The notes below the pieces were generated by a model, which was given only the letters and a program-made list of their open reading frames with translations, did not search any database and had not been told where the DNA came from. A stretch of 35,666 nt of DNA from a virus, in IMG/VR virus record IMGVR_UViG_3300047409_000413, positions 1 to 35,666 of that record. The stretch is one strand, 5' to 3'. How positions within the stretch are numbered: the stretch's first letter is position 1; each line of letters begins with the position of its first letter. Shown piece by piece: positions 27,571-34,625 of the stretch. The translations under genes were made by a program, and so were the position numbers.

Positions 27571-28305
27571 GTGCTCACACAGCCTAGAATGCTCGATTTG
27601 TTTTGCGGACGCTTAGGTGTGGCGAAAGTGTTTGCCGCACGCGGTTGGAAATGCGTCGTGGTCGACTTGGTAGAGCCACCCGAGATTCCACCGGGGTGCA
27701 CGTTTATACAGGCTAATGTTTTGAACATCAGGGTCGGCAGTTTGTTCGGAAAACCGCTTATTACCTATGTTCGAGATGCCAAACTTTCCGAACTATTTGC
27801 GGAAGACTTCGATTTCATCTGGGCTAGTTCGCCCTGCGAGGAGTTCTCGGTGCACGGCATGAAATGTTTTCACCCGAATCCGAAGTATCCCGAGAACGGA
27901 ATCCGACTGTTCAATCACACGCGGGAAATCTGCGAAGCATCAGGAGTGACATATGTCATGGAGAACGTTCGCGCCGCGCAACAGTTTGTAGGTAAGGCGG
28001 TACATCATTGCGGCCCGTACTATTTGTGGGGAAGCGGAGTGCCACCCCTCATGCATCAGGGGATTACGAAACCGTTTCGCGCCGCATCTGGAAGCTATAT
28101 GGACAAATGCCCGCCAGGTTACGACCGCAAGAAATGGCGGATGCTTTGGCAGAAGGACTTCGAGAATAGGGCCGGCAGCAGGAAAGATTGCCCAGGAGTC
28201 GCGGCCACGATTCCGCCAGAGCTAGCCAATTGTGTTGCGGATTACGCGGAAAGACTTCTGGAAATGAAAGTGGGAGGATCGTGGCCTGCCACGAAAGCCG
28301 GCTAG
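27571..28305 (+). CDS. Cytosine-5 DNA methyltransferase-like protein
   Basis: This 244-residue protein starts at a GTG at 27571, with an in-frame ATG at 27589. Motif I-like RMLDLFCGRLGVAKVFAARG, the catalytic SSPCEEFSVHG (87-97, Cys89) and VMENVRAA (motif VI ENV) fit C5 methyltransferases. The target-recognition part is short and the second half of motif I is altered (GRLGVA instead of GAGG), so activity is likely but specificity is unknown. It may protect phage DNA from host restriction. It is the first of four methyltransferases in this block. Confidence 0.75.
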   Translation: MLTQPRMLDLFCGRLGVAKVFAARGWKCVVVDLVEPPEIPPGCTFIQANVLNIRVGSLFGKPLITYVRDAKLSELFAEDFDFIWASSPCEEFSVHGMKCFHPNPKYPENGIRLFNHTREICEASGVTYVMENVRAAQQFVGKAVHHCGPYYLWGSGVPPLMHQGITKPFRAASGSYMDKCPPGYDRKKWRMLWQKDFENRAGSRKDCPGVAATIPPELANCVADYAERLLEMKVGGSWPATKAG

Positions 28306-28363
28306 AACGCTAGAAATTGGTTTTGGTCTATGAAGTTGAGCACGAAAGAGAGCATCGCGGGAG

Positions 28364-29299
28364 ATGGTGAGTAATTTGACAGACGAGTACACACGCGAGG
28401 AATTTGAGTGGGATAGATTCGGTACGGCGGGGCCGATTACGCCGGAACGGCCGATTCTGCGATACCACGGTGGAAAGTGGAAGTTAGCTCCGTGGATCAT
28501 CAGCCATTTCCCTCCGCATCGTGTTTACGTCGAGCCATACGGCGGTGCTGCCAGCGTTTTGATGCAGAAGCCACGAAGCTATGCCGAGATTTACAACGAT
28601 CTGGATGGGGAGCTGGTGAACTTATTCCGCGTGGCGCGAGATCGTGGGAGTGAATTAAGTAAGGCCTTAGGCTTGACGCCCTTCTCGCGCACCGATTACC
28701 GCGAGAGTTTCGAGACGTGCGAGGATCCTTTAGAGCAAGCGCGGCGTACAACGGTGCGGTCATTTATGGGATTCGGTTCTAACGCCCTCTGCCGCAATAT
28801 CCAGAGCGGGTTTCGGTCAAACTCGAATCGCAGTGGCACAACGCCCGGCCATGATTGGGCGAACTTTCCCGAAGCCCTGCAACTGATAATCAGCAGACTC
28901 CGCGCCGTGGTGATCGAGAACCGTGATGCAATGGAAGTCTGCCTGCGGCATGACGGGCCGGATACGCTGCACTACTGCGACCCGCCTTATGTGCACGATA
29001 CGCGCAGCTCGAAAGTCCACGGCCATCACGGTTACAACTTTGAGATGAGCGACGAGCAACACTGCGAAATGGCGGAAGTCCTCCGCGAACTCAAGGGAGT
29101 CGTGATTATTTCCGGCTATGCCTGTCAGCTCTACGATGAACAACTTTTCCCCGACTGGCATCGCGTGGAACGTGCGGCACTCGCGGACGGGGCGCTGGAC
29201 AGAACGGAAGTGCTCTGGATGAATCGGCAGCTACAGACCCAGGGAGTGATGGCGTTCGGAGAAACCAGCCAGGAGCAAACAGACGTGAGGAGATGGTGA
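28364..29299 (+). CDS. D12-class N6-adenine DNA methyltransferase, copy 1
   Basis: This 311-residue protein has the Dam-type pattern: YHGGKWKLAPWI (34-45, SAM binding), YVEPYGGAASVLMQKP (55-70) and YCDPPYVHDTR (204-214, catalytic DPPY). The start ATG follows GGGAG. It ends in a tail that overlaps the next gene by 7 nt. The product should methylate adenine in an unknown site. It is closely paralogous to the following gene, including the RSFMGFGS and NSNRSGTTP segments. Confidence 0.85.
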   Translation: MVSNLTDEYTREEFEWDRFGTAGPITPERPILRYHGGKWKLAPWIISHFPPHRVYVEPYGGAASVLMQKPRSYAEIYNDLDGELVNLFRVARDRGSELSKALGLTPFSRTDYRESFETCEDPLEQARRTTVRSFMGFGSNALCRNIQSGFRSNSNRSGTTPGHDWANFPEALQLIISRLRAVVIENRDAMEVCLRHDGPDTLHYCDPPYVHDTRSSKVHGHHGYNFEMSDEQHCEMAEVLRELKGVVIISGYACQLYDEQLFPDWHRVERAALADGALDRTEVLWMNRQLQTQGVMAFGETSQEQTDVRRW

Positions 29300-30216
29300 G
29301 AACTTTAACTCCAACACGGCCGATACTTCGCTACCACGGCGGAAAATGGTTGCTTGCGGATTGGCTGATCGGATTCTTTCCTGCCCACCGGGTCTATGTG
29401 GAACCTTACGGCGGCGCGGCATCGGTCTTGTTGCAAAAGCCGCGCAGTTACGCGGAGGTTTACAACGATCTCGACGAAGAAGTAGTAAATCTCTTTCGCG
29501 TGGCGCGGGAACGCGGAGACGAATTGCAGCGGGCGTTGACGCTGACCCCGTTTGCTAGGCAGGAATACGAGGAGGCGTGGCATCCGTCTAATGACCCGCT
29601 AGAACAGGCCCGCAGAACGGTTATCAGATCCTTCATGGGTTTCGGGTCTGCGGCAGTCACCATGAAGCGAAGGAATGGAACCAAAGGCGGACAGCCGGGG
29701 ACTGGCTTCCGCGCGAATTCCAATCGCTCAGGCACTACGCCAGCGCATGACTGGCGCAACTATGCTGGCACTGGATTCAGGACGTACACAGGAGACAACC
29801 GCCAAACTATTCCGTCAAAGGACTGGGAAACATTCGGGGCTGCACTCGCGCCGATTATCGAGCGGCTACGCGGAGTGGTGATCGAAAACAAGGACGCCTT
29901 CGAGGTGATGAGAGATCACGATTGCTCTCAGGCGTTGCATTACGTTGATCCGCCATACCCACTGGAAACGAGAGACGCCGGCGTGGATTATCGCTATGAA
30001 ATGACCAGCGATCAACACCGCGAGCTGGCTGGCTTCCTCGGAACATTACAAGGCGCGGTTGTCATTAGCGGCTATCCCTGCGATCTGTACGAGGAGATAT
30101 TCTCTGGCTGGGTGAGGAGAGAAAAGGCTGCACTGGCAGACGGCGCTCGAGCTCGAGTGGAAGTTGTTTGGTTGAATCACAAAGCTAGCCAGCACACGAG
30201 AGGGCTTTTTGGGTAA
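29293..30216 (+). CDS. D12-class N6-adenine DNA methyltransferase, copy 2
   Basis: This 307-residue paralog of the preceding gene has YHGGKWLLADWL (14-25), YVEPYGGAASVLLQKP (35-50) and YVDPPYPLETR (217-227). It differs by an insertion where GTGFRANSNRSGTTPAHDW is followed directly by a similar GTGFRTYTGDNRQTIPSKDW, an internal duplication of about 23 residues in the specificity region. It has a stretch of RNGTKGGQ not present in copy 1. Both genes start with GAGATGGTGAG, consistent with tandem gene duplication and divergence of target site. Confidence 0.85.
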   Translation: MVRTLTPTRPILRYHGGKWLLADWLIGFFPAHRVYVEPYGGAASVLLQKPRSYAEVYNDLDEEVVNLFRVARERGDELQRALTLTPFARQEYEEAWHPSNDPLEQARRTVIRSFMGFGSAAVTMKRRNGTKGGQPGTGFRANSNRSGTTPAHDWRNYAGTGFRTYTGDNRQTIPSKDWETFGAALAPIIERLRGVVIENKDAFEVMRDHDCSQALHYVDPPYPLETRDAGVDYRYEMTSDQHRELAGFLGTLQGAVVISGYPCDLYEEIFSGWVRREKAALADGARARVEVVWLNHKASQHTRGLFG

Positions 30217-30235
30217 GGGACCCGAGCGGGTCAAA
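30209..30235 (+). repeat. Intergenic TTGGG-GGGAC element with hairpin, copy 1
   Basis: TTGGGTAAGGGACCC spans the stop codon of the second adenine methyltransferase and continues as a hairpin: GACCC (30219-30223), GAGC loop, GGGTC (30228-30232). A closely similar block lies at 31267-31293, and shorter forms lie at 30558 and 30970. No U-run follows, so it is probably not a plain terminator. Confidence 0.45.
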
Positions 30236-30290
30236 GTTCGGAGACGTAATCTTTAGAAAATAGCGAGGCGGGGGAAAAGGAGAAATGAAC

Positions 30291-30545
30291 ATGTGCGATT
30301 GCGAAGAAGAAGAAATTACCGCAGAACAACTTGAGGCCGAATCTGCTGAATGGAAAGCGCGTGGCCCTTTCAAGGTCGAGGAGCGAACCCGTAAGCCGTA
30401 CAAAGACTTCATGGGCAACGTCCGAGAGCTACATGTTCTCTGCGTCGTAGATGCGGCAGGCGTCGAAGTCGGTTACCCCGCTAGCCAGGAGCAAAGCGAA
30501 ATGTGGGCGATTCAGTTAACCCAACAAGGCGTCATCGAAGATTGA
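30291..30545 (+). CDS. Small acidic hypothetical protein
   Basis: The protein is 84 residues from the ATG at 30291, which has AAAAGGAG 8 nt upstream; an ATG at 30285 is too close to that site. The N-terminus is very acidic (MCDCEEEEITAEQLEAESAE), then strands with LHVLCVVDAAGVEVGYPAS. No family was recognised. Confidence 0.55.
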   Translation: MCDCEEEEITAEQLEAESAEWKARGPFKVEERTRKPYKDFMGNVRELHVLCVVDAAGVEVGYPASQEQSEMWAIQLTQQGVIED

Positions 30546-30586
30546 GAGGCTGGCTAGTTGGGGGACACCGAGGAGGAAAGGGAACC

Positions 30587-30961
30587 ATGAACGGAAAACT
30601 TTTGCGAAAAGTAAAGAAGCACATTCTGGAGGAGCCGCGAAGGTTCTTCATGTCTAGTTTGCTTGAGCGGGGGACGCCGGGGCAGGTGAAGAGATTGGAC
30701 GATATTGAAAGGCCGCTTCCCGATTGTGGTACAGCCGCGTGTATCGCCGGATGGACGTGCGTTCTAGCAGACACCCCAATTATTGACAGGACTTATGCCG
30801 AGAAAGTGCTGGGCATAAGTGTCGTTCAGGGCGACAAACTTTTCTTTATCGGTGGATGGCCGGAACTGTACCAGCGAAAATGGGATGCGACAAAGGACAT
30901 ATCCAGACGTGCCCAAATCGGCAAGAATCGCATCGATCACTTCATCAAGACAGGGGAATAG
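30587..30961 (+). CDS. Conserved small phage protein with CGTAACIAGW motif
   Basis: The protein is 124 residues from the ATG at 30587, preceded by GAGGAGGAAAGG. The pattern ILEEPRRFFMSSLL ... PDCGTAACIAGWTCVLA ... LFFIGGWPELY is a familiar conserved phage early protein; its biochemical role is not known. The two cysteines in the core may be structural. Confidence 0.65.
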   Translation: MNGKLLRKVKKHILEEPRRFFMSSLLERGTPGQVKRLDDIERPLPDCGTAACIAGWTCVLADTPIIDRTYAEKVLGISVVQGDKLFFIGGWPELYQRKWDATKDISRRAQIGKNRIDHFIKTGE

Positions 30962-31066
30962 CGGTGAGTTTGGGATAGTGGGACACACTTCATTTTCTAG
31001 AAAGTTGTAGCTTGAAATAGTTCACTTCGGGGCCCTGCCCCACAGCATGGGGAAAGGTGGCAAGGT
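30962..31066 (+). other. Intergenic gap with repeat element and hairpin
   Basis: This 105-bp gap has TTGGGATAGTGGGACAC at 30970-30986, a diverged copy of the intergenic element. It also has a hairpin CCCCA-CAGCA-TGGGG at 31038-31052, just before the ribosome site of the next gene. No gene is visible. Confidence 0.4.
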
Positions 31067-31264
31067 GTGGCTAGAAAGAAAAAGCGCAAGAGAATAGTGA
31101 CTGCGAAGGAGGCTTGTCTCAGACTTTACTGCATGATGGAAGATTGCCTGAATCAGATCGAATATATTGCAGGCGACAATGCTTACGGTGACCTAGAGCA
31201 CACCTGCATGATGTTTGAAACTGACATGAACGAGGTTTACGCAGCTATCCAAGAAGTAAGGTGA
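31067..31264 (+). CDS. Small hypothetical protein
   Basis: This 65-residue protein starts at a GTG with AAAGGTGG upstream. It is basic at the N-terminus (MARKKKRKRIVTAKEACLRL), then helical and acidic (HTCMMFETDMNEVYAAIQEV). No family was recognised. Confidence 0.5.
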   Translation: MARKKKRKRIVTAKEACLRLYCMMEDCLNQIEYIAGDNAYGDLEHTCMMFETDMNEVYAAIQEVR

Positions 31265-31266
31265 CG

Positions 31267-31293
31267 TTGGGTAGGGACCCGTACAGGTCTAAA
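31267..31293 (+). repeat. Intergenic TTGGG-GGGAC element with hairpin, copy 2
   Basis: TTGGGTAGGGACCCGTACAG then GTCTAAACG starts 2 bp after a stop codon. It can form GACC (31276-31279) and GGTC (31286-31289). It is similar to the element at 30209 over about 25 bp despite a different gene context. Its recurrence right after stop codons suggests an mRNA-end or regulatory element. Confidence 0.45.
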
Positions 31294-31349
31294 CGTGAGC
31301 GATGAATTGTAGATGAAAAGGACTTGTTTGGGGTCTGGAGGAGGGGAGA

Positions 31350-31619
31350 ATGACGCAGGACGAGCTTGCTAGGACGGGGCGAGTTGCAGTCGCTCTTTGC
31401 GGCGGACTGATGACCTTGGCAGGGTTCGGAATCTTGCTGATGTTGCAATATCCCGATCCCCAGGATCCCATGTCCACTGGAGGCCACATTGGAGTAACGA
31501 TCTTGGGATTGGCGTTCATTACGGGCGGCGTGGACTTTATCCGCATTGCAGTACGCGGGCCGAAAGAAAAAGAAGCGAAGCCGGAAAACGTGGGCGGGGG
31601 TGCAGCTAATGGCGAGTGA
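31350..31619 (+). CDS. Small two-TM membrane protein
   Basis: This 89-residue protein has two hydrophobic segments (VAVALCGGLMTLAGFGILLM and IGVTILGLAFITGGVDFIRI) with a charged C-terminal tail (KEKEAKPEN). GGAGGAGGGGAG precedes the ATG. It could be an early phage membrane protein, for example for exclusion, but no homolog was recognised. Confidence 0.6.
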   Translation: MTQDELARTGRVAVALCGGLMTLAGFGILLMLQYPDPQDPMSTGGHIGVTILGLAFITGGVDFIRIAVRGPKEKEAKPENVGGGAANGE

Positions 31620-31788
31620 GCCAGCGCAAGTCATCAAACAAGACGAAGATGGCGGAGCCACTTGTCCATGCGGATTTGAGTTTAGTTTCAAGGTTTGGAT
31701 TGTTCGAGAATGGGAATGCCCACGATGTGGTCGGATGTTTCAAGCCGTTGAGCAAACGGGGGCGCGGCTGAAAGGAAGGCAAGAATGA
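31609..31788 (+). CDS. Small zinc-ribbon protein
   Basis: The protein is 59 residues from the ATG at 31609, overlapping the end of the membrane-protein gene. It has ATCPCGFEF and WECPRCGRMF, a classic two-knuckle C-x-C/C-x2-C ribbon. Its stop overlaps the next ATG. Its role is unknown. Confidence 0.6.
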   Translation: MASEPAQVIKQDEDGGATCPCGFEFSFKVWIVREWECPRCGRMFQAVEQTGARLKGRQE

Positions 31789-32636
31789 GGACGGAGCAAG
31801 TCAAGCACATGGTGGAGAGGTTTCTTCGGTGGCGATTGCCCGAAAACTTTAATCCAGACGGCGGGATCAGCTTTAAGCCTATGTTCAACGAGCACACGGC
31901 ACACCCGATGAAGGCCGAACCTGTAGGGACGAATCTCTTTGACTTTACGCAAGCGGAAGGAATGATTCGCTACATGGTTGAGGGAATGGAGCCCGCGTTA
32001 CTAGAAATTCCAACGGCAAAGCGCGCAACGGGCCGAACCATCCCAGACTTGACGAAGCGAGAACATGTCTGCGAATACCAATCAAACGTCAAGGCTGCCG
32101 TGACAGCGCAGTCGGTAGGAACATGCCGAACGCCTCATTTCTTGGGAGAACCAACGCCCGACCGAAAAGCCTTGACGCAAACCCCGCATTACGAATTGCC
32201 GGATGGTTTATGCAAAGAATGGCGGCCTGTTGAGGCGGCTCCCGTGACCGGGACGGACGTGGCCCAGCAGATGCCAACTCAATTCTTAATGTCGCAATCG
32301 TGGGCGCACTCACGTGGTCTAGGTTACAGGTACAGCATGTCGGGGCAAGACCTAGTTGACCTGCTCACGGATTACACTGCCCTGATCCGCACCGTCCTGG
32401 AGGAGCAGACGCGAGACCTGCGCGAGATGCACGAAGCAACCAGAGACGCTCAAGCAAGGTGTATTGCTGACCTCCGTGAGAGGGCCGAGTCCGAGACGCG
32501 GCAGTTGCGAGAAGCCCTTGCGCCAATTGTGGAGCGGCTGAAAAACTGGCAGCTTGAGAAACAGTACGAGCGCGATGCACTTCATCAATTTGCACTGGAG
32601 TTAGAAAGCGTGCTGGCAGGAGGGAAGCCGTCGTGA
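31785..32636 (+). CDS. Hypothetical protein: conserved phage N-terminus plus C-terminal coiled coil
   Basis: This protein is 283 residues. The first ~65 (MRTEQVKHMVERFLRWRLPE, then NFNPDGGISFKPMFN ... GTNLFDFTQAEGMIRYMVEG) match a common small phage protein type. The middle (~85-180) has an odd composition rich in Pro, Thr and Gln and could come from a fusion or frameshift relative to relatives. Residues 190-270 are a charged coiled coil (LEEQTRDLREMHEATRDA). The function is unknown. Confidence 0.55.
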   Translation: MRTEQVKHMVERFLRWRLPENFNPDGGISFKPMFNEHTAHPMKAEPVGTNLFDFTQAEGMIRYMVEGMEPALLEIPTAKRATGRTIPDLTKREHVCEYQSNVKAAVTAQSVGTCRTPHFLGEPTPDRKALTQTPHYELPDGLCKEWRPVEAAPVTGTDVAQQMPTQFLMSQSWAHSRGLGYRYSMSGQDLVDLLTDYTALIRTVLEEQTRDLREMHEATRDAQARCIADLRERAESETRQLREALAPIVERLKNWQLEKQYERDALHQFALELESVLAGGKPS

Positions 32637-32785
32637 GCGAAGGCCACTTTGATCTTCGCTGTCCGATGTGTGACTCGCGCGATTGGCATTCAGTCGAGAA
32701 AGATGAGAACGGCGTCAACCAAGTCATCTGCTGCAACCAGTGTGGAACGCGGCGGATTCGCAGACCTCAGGAGCCAAGGCAATGA
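32633..32785 (+). CDS. Small zinc-ribbon protein
   Basis: This 50-residue protein starts at a GTG overlapping the preceding stop (GTGA). It contains LRCPMCDSRDWHS and ICCNQCGTRR, two C-x2-C knuckles. It is too short to be noticed by length alone, but the coupling and motif support it. Confidence 0.55.
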   Translation: MSEGHFDLRCPMCDSRDWHSVEKDENGVNQVICCNQCGTRRIRRPQEPRQ

Positions 32786-32804
32786 ACGCTAAGGGGAGCA
32801 AGCC

Positions 32805-33062
32805 ATGAGCACTTGGACAAAAGTTTCTGAGCGAATGCCAGAGGGCGAGGGCAAATTCTGGGTATGGCTAGTACCACACAAACCACAGCCTAGCAGCCTT
32901 GATCCGGGAGATTTGGTATTCCTCAATTTCCCGCCACACGCCGAAATTGTTAGTACATGGCGCGACAAGCATGGCAATAAACGATTCAATTGTGGAGCGG
33001 TGCAATTACCGACTCATTGGATGCCGCTACCGGAGCCGCCTTGTGCGGATGAGACGCGATGA
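32805..33062 (+). CDS. DUF551-like small protein
   Basis: This 85-residue protein begins STWTKVSERMPEGEGKFWVW and ends PTHWMPLPEPP, the two hallmark ends of DUF551 proteins of phages. GGGGAG is upstream of the ATG. DUF551 function is not established; the '.THWMPLP' end is a widespread signature. Its stop overlaps the next ATG. Confidence 0.75.
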   Translation: MSTWTKVSERMPEGEGKFWVWLVPHKPQPSSLDPGDLVFLNFPPHAEIVSTWRDKHGNKRFNCGAVQLPTHWMPLPEPPCADETR

Positions 33063-33087
33063 CCGCGCCATCCTCAAAGCGGGAGAG
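33055..33087 (+). repeat. 33-bp direct repeat, left copy
   Basis: This segment covers the start codon of the cytosine methyltransferase gene and its first nine codons (MTAPSSKRE). It is identical to 33720-33752. The pair flanks the methyltransferase gene exactly, suggesting module insertion or duplication by recombination. Confidence 0.85.
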
Positions 33088-33727
33088 GGAGAGGAAGCCA
33101 CGAAAGGTGCTAGACCTGTTCTGCGGAGCGGGTGGGGCTGCAATGGGCTTGCATCGGGAGTGGCCGAACGCAGAGATAGTGGGAGTGGACATCAATCCTC
33201 AGCCAAGGTATCCGTTTACGTTTATTCAGGGAGACGCAATGCAATTCCTCCGAAGTCAGGAGGTTGACGACTTCGATTTCGTCTGGGCCTCTCCGCCATG
33301 TCAACGTTATACGCAAATGTTGAATCACGGCCTCACTGATCGCAATAAGCACCCTGATTTTATAGCCATAGTGCGTGAATATCTGTGGGAGGTTTACCCA
33401 GAACACGTCATCGAAAACGTCGCAGGCGCACCGCTAAAGAACACAACAATGCTCTGCGGCCTAATGTTCGGCCTACAAACACTAAGGCATCGCTTCTTTG
33501 AATGCTCTTTTACGGTTCATTCACCGTTTCATCCAAGGCACAATGGCAGAGGGATTCGCAATCAGAAAGACGGCGGAACTTACTATCGTTGCTACGGCCA
33601 TGAGACAGGGAAGCGGGAATGGGGGAAGGCGATGGGAATTGATTGGATGAAAACGCCGGAACTAGCACAGGCAATTCCACCGGCGTATTCACAGTACATT
33701 GCGAAACAGTTCGAGTGTGCGCGATGA
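33059..33727 (+). CDS. Cytosine-5 DNA methyltransferase-like protein, second copy type
   Basis: This 222-residue protein has motif I KVLDLFCGAGGAAMGLHREW (17-36), motif II VGVDINP, catalytic ASPPCQRYTQ (77-86, Cys81) and VIENVAGAPL (motif VI). It is a compact C5 methyltransferase, of a type frequent in phages, with a small target-recognition region (FFECSFTVHSPFHP). It is only distantly similar to the one at 27571. It probably modifies phage DNA against host restriction. Its start lies within a 33-bp repeat. Confidence 0.8.
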   Translation: MTAPSSKRERERKPRKVLDLFCGAGGAAMGLHREWPNAEIVGVDINPQPRYPFTFIQGDAMQFLRSQEVDDFDFVWASPPCQRYTQMLNHGLTDRNKHPDFIAIVREYLWEVYPEHVIENVAGAPLKNTTMLCGLMFGLQTLRHRFFECSFTVHSPFHPRHNGRGIRNQKDGGTYYRCYGHETGKREWGKAMGIDWMKTPELAQAIPPAYSQYIAKQFECAR

Positions 33728-33752
33728 CCGCGCCATCCTCAAAGCGGGAGAG
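33720..33752 (+). repeat. 33-bp direct repeat, right copy
   Basis: Identical to 33055-33087, it gives the next gene the same first nine residues (MTAPSSKRE). The short junction GTGTGCGATGA also recurs at the following start (33860-33870). It marks the right border of the methyltransferase module. Confidence 0.85.
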
Positions 33753-33870
33753 CAAGATGCAAATTAGGCGAAGGATTGCACGGATTAATCGTCGAGCGCG
33801 GAAGTTGGGCCAAGACCCTTTTTTGTATCAAACACGACAATGGCTTAAGCAATTGGAGCGTGTGCGATGA
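33724..33870 (+). CDS. Small basic protein with borrowed N-terminus
   Basis: The protein is 48 residues from the ATG at 33724, overlapping the methyltransferase stop. It begins MTAPSSKRESKMQIRRRIAR and is Arg/Lys-rich. The first nine residues come from the 33-bp repeat. An internal ATG (33757) would give the part after the repeat. The function is unknown. Confidence 0.5.
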   Translation: MTAPSSKRESKMQIRRRIARINRRARKLGQDPFLYQTRQWLKQLERVR

Positions 33871-34166
33871 AGCCGAGCAAGGAACTGGTGGAGATGGCGC
33901 GGGAACTGATAGACGATAACGGTAGCACCTGTTATGGGTGTGCCTCTTACGAGGAAAGTTGGCGTCCCGGCATCCAAGGATGGGGTGCAACCGATGAAGA
34001 ATCTAGGGCCGATAGCGTCATTAGGGTTATAGATGCCGAGGGGATCATCTTTAAGATTGCTGAGTTTGTGGCCCGCGACTGCGCCGAGATCGCCGAGCGC
34101 ACAGCAGCAGAAGGCGTTTCTACCAAGTCGGCCATCCTCGCCAAGTACGCTGGAAAGGAGCAGTGA
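33867..34166 (+). CDS. Small hypothetical protein
   Basis: This 99-residue protein has an ATG that overlaps the preceding stop (ATGA). It contains a GSTCYGCASYEESW segment and a helical C-terminal half (IAEFVARDCAEIAERTAAEG). No family was recognised. Confidence 0.55.
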   Translation: MKPSKELVEMARELIDDNGSTCYGCASYEESWRPGIQGWGATDEESRADSVIRVIDAEGIIFKIAEFVARDCAEIAERTAAEGVSTKSAILAKYAGKEQ

Positions 34167-34319
34167 ATGAGCAGAGCAAATCCAACGTGGGTTGAGTGCG
34201 GACATCCGGCTTCAATCATGGAGATACTTAACAACAAAGAATGCCCAATTTGCCATCCCGCTGCCCAGCCCGAAGCTCGACCAGAGCCGCGATGGCGGAT
34301 TCAGCGGGAACACGCATGA
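34167..34319 (+). CDS. Small zinc-ribbon protein
   Basis: This 50-residue protein starts directly after the previous stop. WVECGHPASIM and KECPICHP give a C-x-H ... C-x2-C-H site. Its Pro/Arg tail is low complexity. The ribosome site GGAAAGGAG lies just upstream. Confidence 0.5.
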   Translation: MSRANPTWVECGHPASIMEILNNKECPICHPAAQPEARPEPRWRIQREHA

Positions 34320-34355
34320 TCGCAGGAAACAACGTCGTGCTGCTGGAAGGCCGAA

Positions 34356-34625
34356 ATGAAATCTCTTTTACTGCTGGCGGGGATGCTAGTGCTGAGCGGG
34401 TGCAGCCACAAGCCGGATTTAACCTGCGCCGTCATCCACGAATCGAAACAGGGCTGCCCGCAAGGCTACGTGCGGGAGAAACACCAGCGCTTCACCGAGA
34501 AAGACGGCAGCCGGGAATATGCCTGCGTTTCAGACGACCTAGCCAAACCAGGGTGCACCGACGTTCTGCGGCCCGGCGAGACCGAGTCTGTATTTATTTT
34601 CTACGACAACAGGGAGCAGCCATGA
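34356..34625 (+). CDS. Small lipoprotein
   Basis: This 89-residue protein has a textbook lipoprotein signal (MKSLLLLAGMLVLSGCSHKP, lipid-modified Cys16). The mature part has four further cysteines (LTCAVIHESKQGCPQGYVRE, EYACVSDDLAKPGC), so it is likely disulfide-bonded in the periplasm or outer membrane. Its stop overlaps the next ATG (ATGA), tying it to the glycoside hydrolase. A superinfection-exclusion lipoprotein is a plausible role. Confidence 0.7.
   Translation: MKSLLLLAGMLVLSGCSHKPDLTCAVIHESKQGCPQGYVREKHQRFTEKDGSREYACVSDDLAKPGCTDVLRPGETESVFIFYDNREQP

Noticed and set aside
34241-34621. Upstream extension of the glycoside-hydrolase frame (127 more codons)
   Set aside because: It overlaps the lipoprotein gene, has shadow-like Arg/Pro-rich sequence, and the ATG at 34622 has a ribosome site and stop-start coupling.
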